In this document: piece after piece, positions 57,801 to 64,000 of the stretch | Position numbering within the stretch: position 1 is the first letter of the stretch | Layout: the number at the start of each line of letters is the position of its first letter | Source of the DNA: Sympetrum striolatum | Taxonomy: Eukaryota > Arthropoda > Insecta > Odonata > Libellulidae | Direction: 5' to 3' | Assembly (NCBI GenBank): GCA_947579665.1 | Contig: OX388349.1 | Span: 19,066,459-19,130,458 of the forward strand | Length of the DNA stretch: 64,000 nt | Made by a program: the position numbers and the translations under genes | The notes under the pieces: model-generated | Database searches by the model: none | What the model was told of the DNA's origin: nothing | Seen by the model: the letters and a program-made list of their open reading frames with translations, nothing else

Positions 57801-60800
57801 GACGAGATTTTTATTATTGATTTTTTTTGTTTATTTTACCTATTTTTGACGTATTTATTTGCCATGTTTTTATTCAAACGCAACTTTGAGGGTTTTTACC
57901 TGTTTGTGTTATATAAATAAATAAAATTTAGAAAATGTGGAAATTTTCTAACTTTTTTAACCATTGAAATTATGGTCCTCCGATCTTAGAAAAACATTAA
58001 AGACAAATTGAATGCCTGTATTGATAAATATATATACATGCCTACAAGTTCCGCCTTATATATACGTTTAGGTAGGTATTTCAGGGGACCCACCCCGGAC
58101 ATATGAACCTCGCCTTATGCTTCGAAGAGAATAAGGAAAGATACTTCAAAAATGGAGACGCAGCGATTGGAGGAAACGTGCCCGGAAGTTTCTGTTCGAG
58201 AGTAGGATCATTTCAATTCCTTTTTTAAGCAGACCGCGGGCGAGTTATTCAAATTCTCTCCGAAATGAAAATTCTTCCAGAGAATAAATATGATCCTCTT
58301 GTTTACCATGAGATTTTGTTTCCAATGCGGAAAGAATTATTTTCGAGGGAAAGACCGAATAAAACATTCTTTCAAATCCGCGAATCTCTTTCCTGGACAA
58401 ATTCAATCAAAACATCCGAAAATGGAATTCCCTTCCAAATCTCAATGCTTAGGGAATATGTCCCCAGCTCGATTGACCCCGGAGACGATGTGACATATTT
58501 TTCTGGAAGATTCCCGTTCAGGGGATTCGCTTCCGGAATTAAACGGTATTATACGACAAATAAATCCAAATTTAAACAAGCTGGTACGTTTTCAATTAAA
58601 AAGTTATGGTTAGGCTGTGTGAATTCCCAGGTTGGCTCGTTGTAAATCCAGAGTTTGTACGGAAATCATAAGAGATGTGCTTATTTGAAACGTACCCTTT
58701 CCTACTTGACCTTTCTTATGTAAATATTACTCATCAAAGAATCAATTTTCATCAGAGGATGGCCGAGTAAATTCAATTATTTCAAGTCATTGTAATTGTT
58801 GTTAAAAACTAGTAAGTACGTGTGATTAATTTATATGAAAAATACATTGAAAGACTTTCATAAATCGAGTCTAAATGAATCTTTTGAAAGAGAATGTGTA
58901 TGAAAACAAAATCAGTTGTATTTTCCTAAGTAAGAAATACATTGGCATTCTAAAATTCCATGGGAAAAATAATCATCAACAAAATTTTATCCAATAAAAT
59001 TCTTTTTATTTGATTTATTTCATTCAAGATATCGTTTATCAATTGGGATAAAAGGTTTAACAAATGTTTCAAGGTGAATTCTTTCATACGATAGATTTGG
59101 CAATTCAAATATTTCCTAACCTTTGGTATGAAGCGCATTTTAGCTCTTTCACACACAATACTACTGATACATATTTCGTTAAAATCATTTGCACAGCAGG
59201 TAGGTCGTTTAAATATTTCCCAATAGACCCTCATAATTATTCTCATATCGCCATTGTTATGTCACATTTTCATGCGATAGAATCGCCAAGACTCGTTACT
59301 TCTTCACACACGCAACATGGTGTTGAACACACATTTCAAACTTATGAATAAAATTTTAATTTTTGAGTTTATCTTACACGTTCGAAGAATGCTATATCAT
59401 TTTAGTTTTAGAGCGATTCAATTTTTTTCCTGGAAATTATTATTTCGAATCAGAAAACCTTTGGAATTCAAAATAAAGGAAGAAAGTTTCCAGGAATTAT
59501 TTTTTCCCCAGAATAACACTTAATTATATTCAATAAATTTAAGTATTCCACGCACCTTCTGAATTTTTCTCTCCGAGCACCTCCACAAACTAAGGTCCGT
59601 CTTCTTTTTCTCCGAATAATTGTTTCTGAAACTTCATCAAAGAACTTTTCCTGGAACCGCGAAGATATTCTCTTTTATTTTGATGGCGGAAACAATTTTT
59701 GGGACCGATCTTGTGGATAAAATATACTTTGTGGAGACTTAGATATGGATTAAAAATAAAGGTGTATGAATGATCATTACCTTTAATTTAGTATTTACGC
59801 TACAAATTTACGTCAAAAAAGTAATTTAAAAAAATATAATTTTTTATATCATATTCACGTGTTGGAAGCCATATCAGAGAATGAAAACGTAGTGAATAAT
59901 CTTAAGCCTTCATAATTAAGTATCCCTTATCCTGAATTATTCAATGTTATTACATTTCCACCTTTCTAATTTTACAATTTGTGGGATAGTCATAATAAGT
60001 TCATATTAACTAGTACAATGAATATTGAAGCAGGAAACCACCAGGTAATATGGATGCTAGGATGAAGTACATTGGCAAAGGATTTATTATGACTTATGGT
60101 TGTCCTTTCCGAGGAAGGGATACGCGAGATATTCGGTACAGATCGTTTTCTACGTGGTTGAACTATATCTAAAGTGGAGATATAAAAAGTATGAATGAGA
60201 ATAAGATTATTAGAGTAGAAAATCCCACAGGATAAGCAAACGGTTAATTTCACTTTACTGCATTGCAAACCCGGTATAGCTATGGAAAAATATATGAACA
60301 GCATTCATAGATTCTAAAAAAGCGTTATCTAGTGGTGTTACTTATTAAATTCTCTTGACATTAAACGTAAAGGATCCTTGTATACAGCAAGCACACAGTT
60401 CAAACACGGGATGGTCTTACCTATATCTGGTTTGGTCACATATGGTCAGTCATACTATATCGAATTCGTGAATTTCACCAAAAGGCATGTCAGTAGCGGA
60501 ATTCTAATATTTAATTCTAGTGCTCCACCAAGATGATAAAAATCAATTTTCGGAATTATCTGTTGTACGAGTTAGAATTGTCAATGATATAATTGCAGTA
60601 GCAGAGATAATGTTACTATGATTTTATACTCATATACAGATATCAATGGAAAAAACAATGCACTTTAAAATTTATCGGTAATTATACCCCGTTTTGATGA
60701 CGAAAAGCTTTAATCTTTTGTCGAATAGGGGCTATTACGACAGTTCGAGTAATATGAAATTCTATAAATACAACGACCTAATTTCGAAAAATAAATGTAC

Positions 60801-61207
60801 TGTTTGAAACATTGATGTATGCATAGGGCGACTCGGAGGAATCATTTCAAAAACAATTTGGTTTGATGCCTAAAATATTTGATAGACAAATTTGACTCGG
60901 ATTAAGGAATATGAATATTCATGAGGCTATTCACATCGGTGGTCCAGAATATTAATCATTCATACGAGTTTTTATGTTCGAGCAATGTTTCAAATGTGTC
61001 TATGAATGATAATGACAAGTAGTGCATGTAAAAAAGTCTAATTTATAGGAAATATTCCAATAACAGTTCATAATGGAAACATTGATTCATTTTGATTACA
61101 TCTATTCCTTCGATGTCCTAAATAAATTAAATCACGGATTTCAGTCTGATCACGCAGCTATTTTTTCAGTTCAAATAATGTTACTGACGCTGTCACTCCT
61201 ATATTTA
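57801..61207. other. Intergenic DNA, no supported gene
   Basis: A 126-codon plus frame (58265-58645) lies in a CpG-richer patch at 58080-58640. Its translation shows no domain I know, and there is no splice or promoter context, so I do not call it a gene. Other frames up to 104 codons are likewise unrecognised. Confidence 0.45.
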
Positions 61208-61270
61208 GTTTCTACATATACATCAATACCCTGCGTCTTACAATACCTTTTGGCAGGGGGTGTAAACAAC
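61208..61270 (-). mobile_element. LINE 3' tip on the minus strand
   Basis: Minus strand: TTTACACCCCCTGCCAAAAGG, then TAAGACGCAGGGTATTGATG and a TATATGTAGAAA tail. Same 3' UTR type as 25589-25750 and 39930-39996. Confidence 0.65.
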
Positions 61271-61579
61271 AGTTGATCAAAACTACTTCTTTACTTGGTT
61301 ATTGTCGCGTATCGTTCGCGGAAAAATGAGTTTTAAAATCGATCCGTCCTAGCATTTATTTCTATTAAATTACATTCATTATCGGATCGGCCGAGGTAGC
61401 AGGGGGGTTGCATGATACCGGTTGTAGCTTCCGAAAATGTAGTTTCCTTGAATTTATGGAGCAGTTGGAGTAGTTATATCTATTCTAGATGCCTATTTTA
61501 AAATTTTCGTTTTCTTTTTTCAGAGGAATATTTAATTGCCTTTTCTCTCAGTTTTGATTGTGACATAATCTGTAATATC

Positions 61580-61770
61580 ATGCCTCTTGATGAGGTATGA
61601 GGGATTCTAAATAATGGGATTTATGCGTTTGATTTCTGTTGTATAAAATAGATTTTTCATAGTGTAATTTTGCTTGACTTTCTTTTACAATTTCTACTAA
61701 TTATATTCTTGCTCTGCGATGGAAATAACGGCATGTTACCTTACTCCTCATCATAAATGGTACGCCTCAT
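61580..61770. mobile_element. MITE, GAGGAGTGAGG family
   Basis: The left end CTTGATGAGGTATGAGGGAT and the right end GTTACCTTACTCCTCATC-ATAA ... ACGCCTCATCC are imperfect inverse copies: TGATGAGGTATGAGG against TGATGAGGAGTAAGG. Length is close to the elements at 41.3 and 42.5 kb. Confidence 0.55.
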
Positions 61771-64000
61771 CCCTTCTTTCGTTAACTTATAGTGGACCTA
61801 ACCAACGCACTAGCAGAAAAATGTATAAACCACAAAATATTCACTAAAATGCCCTAAAAGTTAAATGACCCCATTCTATATCTTCCCAAGTAAACTTCAT
61901 TTCCTTACCCCGTAGCTAAAGGCAACCAGTGATGAACGATGTGAGGAAGTAACGGGCCCATGGTTTCGCTGACGGATAGCTTTTATTTTATCATATTCAA
62001 AATATTTATGCTACCATATTTTTCCTTATTGGCCCTATTTTTTATAAAAGGAAGAGGCTAAGTTTCATGATTTAGAACTAGCAGAGGACATTTCCAAGTG
62101 AAGTCGAGGACCCAATTCCCTCCCCAGACACCCCAACGAATTCTCTCTGTTTTTCATGATTACTCCGTCCAAAGGCGAGTTCGGACAACTTTCTTCGCCA
62201 ATATCTCATCCCAGGGCGCAGCAGCCTTTTAAGTCTCCTAATGCAGTCTGCAAACAGGACTGCATTTTTTGCGAGCCCTCCAGTGCATCAAGGTTTTCAT
62301 GAAAAGGATCTCCTACACCGCTGGGGGTACCGAAAATCCCTTCAAAGGGCTCTCCCAATTTTTTTTTATTTTCGATGGAAGATAACCAATGGATCCGCCG
62401 ACTTCTTTCCAGCGAGGACTTTGAGCATCTTTACTTTGCCTCAAATATGTTTGTGATTTGGGGGCGAAGTAAATTCGCTTAGGAGGGCGACCCTAGACCC
62501 TATGTATTTCCATTTTCCATGACTACGATGTTTATGCATCTTACGAAAGACTAGGTTAGTAGGTAATATCCATGGGAATAGTATTTCTGTATATTTTTTC
62601 CTTGACTATGACGCTATGCACTTTATGTACATTAGTATAATATTTACAGTACTCTTAATGTCGCATAAAGGTTTTCTAAAATATTATAGCAAGAAAATTT
62701 TATGGAATTTGATGATTATTATTCATTTTACAAGAAAAGAAATAATATTCAAGATAGAATAGTAAAAATGTGAGGAGAAATAAGCTTTTAACGTTAATAT
62801 AGACTGAAATATAATCTTGTTATAAAAACGGAAAATTCTTAAGGATTTGCGTCTTTGCATTTATCTTAATTTTGTTACATCAAATTTATTAACATCAAGG
62901 GTTGTGACTTCCTGAAATAATCTCAATTCCACGTTATAATGAAATACCCACGTTTCGAGAAAAATATCTTAAAGATCTTAATTTTGTATAGAACGTAGCA
63001 AATTTGGAAGAACGTAGAGTAGTGCTTTTGATATTCCATGCCACTTTAATGCCACGAGTATGGTCTTGGTGGAACGTCTAACATCCTACGGCATCATATA
63101 AATGTATTTCAAATGTTGCAAGAGTGATTTCCTTTGACGTAATTATTATCTGGCAATGCAGAACCATTTTATCCTTTTACTTTAGTTCTTTTTCTTTAGT
63201 CAATTTAGAATGTAACAAACGGGTGGTTCAGAATGCAGCAAAGACTGAATTGAATGTGTGTGCGGGGCAAAAGTTTCAAAAACACTGAGGTAATGGAATA
63301 GCTCAGTAATCACCCGACCCGAGGCCTGGAGGAGTGATTGTGACCAGTGACTCTCTAATCTTCCAAAAAGTGAATTACTTAATTTCGTTCAGCTTGTACG
63401 CGAAGTAAATCGCAAAGGGGAATACAAAGCCAAAAATCGTTTGATATTATAGAGTGAAGGTAAAGTCATCAAGAAGTAAAGGCGATAGGGTTATGTGGGT
63501 AATTTCAAGTGAACCAACGTAGAGGGAGGAGACCTTTCATATAGTGTGCCTAATTAGAAACTAGGTCGCTTTAAAATGGGCCGTTGAAGGATTTTGGATG
63601 CTTCGTAAATTCCGTTTAAAAAGCACAAAATTGATGAAAATGTTACTGAGTAAGCAAACCCGACTCGGAGAAATAGACTCTGGGCTTCTTTAGCGAAATA
63701 TTCAAAACTCAGTATGAAATTTTCGCTCACAAAAAGAGATCAGAATTCAGACCTCCGCCGTTTAATTCGTACTTATATTTGGATATCTCTCAGCCCTCCT
63801 TCTAATCTTTATGACTGTTTGGTTTTATCTTTGCCATTAAATGTGAATGCTCTACATTGGTATTTCCTCAACCTGCCTTTAGAGGAATGTACAAGATCAA
63901 GAGAGGGTGTACTTCCTGGATGGCAAATGTGCAGCCTCTTTCAAAAAGCCAACTATTTACCGAAGAAAAAGTTGCAGAAATGTAGAAAATAGGAAATAAA
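61771..64000. other. Intergenic DNA, CpG-containing patch 62.1-62.5 kb
   Basis: No recognised gene. The 92-codon frame at the right edge (63714-63992) ends within the window and shows no known motif. Confidence 0.45.

Noticed and set aside
58265..58645. 126-codon open frame on the plus strand
   Set aside because: No recognisable motif, no splice or promoter context, and it lies in a GC-richer patch where long chance frames are expected.
1..64000. CRISPR arrays, operons, phage or bacterial defence systems
   Set aside because: No regularly spaced identical repeats, no Shine-Dalgarno-spaced gene strings and no long frames; the DNA is eukaryotic.

Overview
This window looks like non-coding, repeat-rich nuclear DNA from an arthropod, most likely an insect. 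The base composition is AT-rich with no long open frame, no bacterial gene spacing and no operon. Every protein-like stretch I could recognise belongs to a decayed transposable element. Three things point to an arthropod: a pogo/Tigger-type transposase with a C-terminal PHD-like zinc finger, several LINE 3' ends of types common in insects, and a short interstitial run of the insect telomere unit TTAGG. I cannot name the species. I found no host protein-coding gene, rRNA gene, bona fide tRNA gene or CRISPR array that I can support.

Layout. 1-6.6 kb: AT-rich DNA with a pentanucleotide repeat and two adjacent LINE 3' ends. 6.6-9.1 kb: a structurally complete pogo-like DNA transposon (terminal inverted repeats, TA target duplication, seven copies of a 15-bp binding-site-like repeat) whose transposase is broken by stops and frameshifts but keeps all three catalytic aspartates. 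10.9-11.2 kb: a tRNA-related SINE palindrome. 15.7-16.4 kb: a minus-strand LINE remnant next to a possible Penelope-like fragment. 19.8-26.5 kb: two tail-to-tail LINE 3' ends, several foldback/MITE elements, and a LINE 3' UTR split by a 77-bp Tc1-type MITE. 31.6 kb: another MITE. 33.0-34.2 kb: a degenerate tandem array in which every unit carries a Pol III B-box-like sequence on the minus strand. 38-43 kb: Helitron-like, LINE, SINE and MITE copies, including a second large tRNA-related palindrome. 44-49 kb: LINE pieces and hammerhead-core-like motifs. 52-55 kb: a CCGGTT-rich hAT-like region and a 178-bp tandem duplication. 57.1-57.8 kb: a LINE copy that links reverse-transcriptase-type C-terminal coding sequence to the 3' UTR found in five other places. 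57.8-64 kb: mostly featureless.

What ties it together. The most abundant family is a LINE with a short, structured 3' UTR and a (TTA)n tail. Three substantial copies show compensatory base changes in two hairpins, which is direct evidence of a selected RNA structure. The most unusual structures are the B-box tandem array and the head-to-head SINE palindromes. Several CpG-richer islets with homeodomain-type AT cores may be regulatory DNA of a distant gene, but nothing here proves it.
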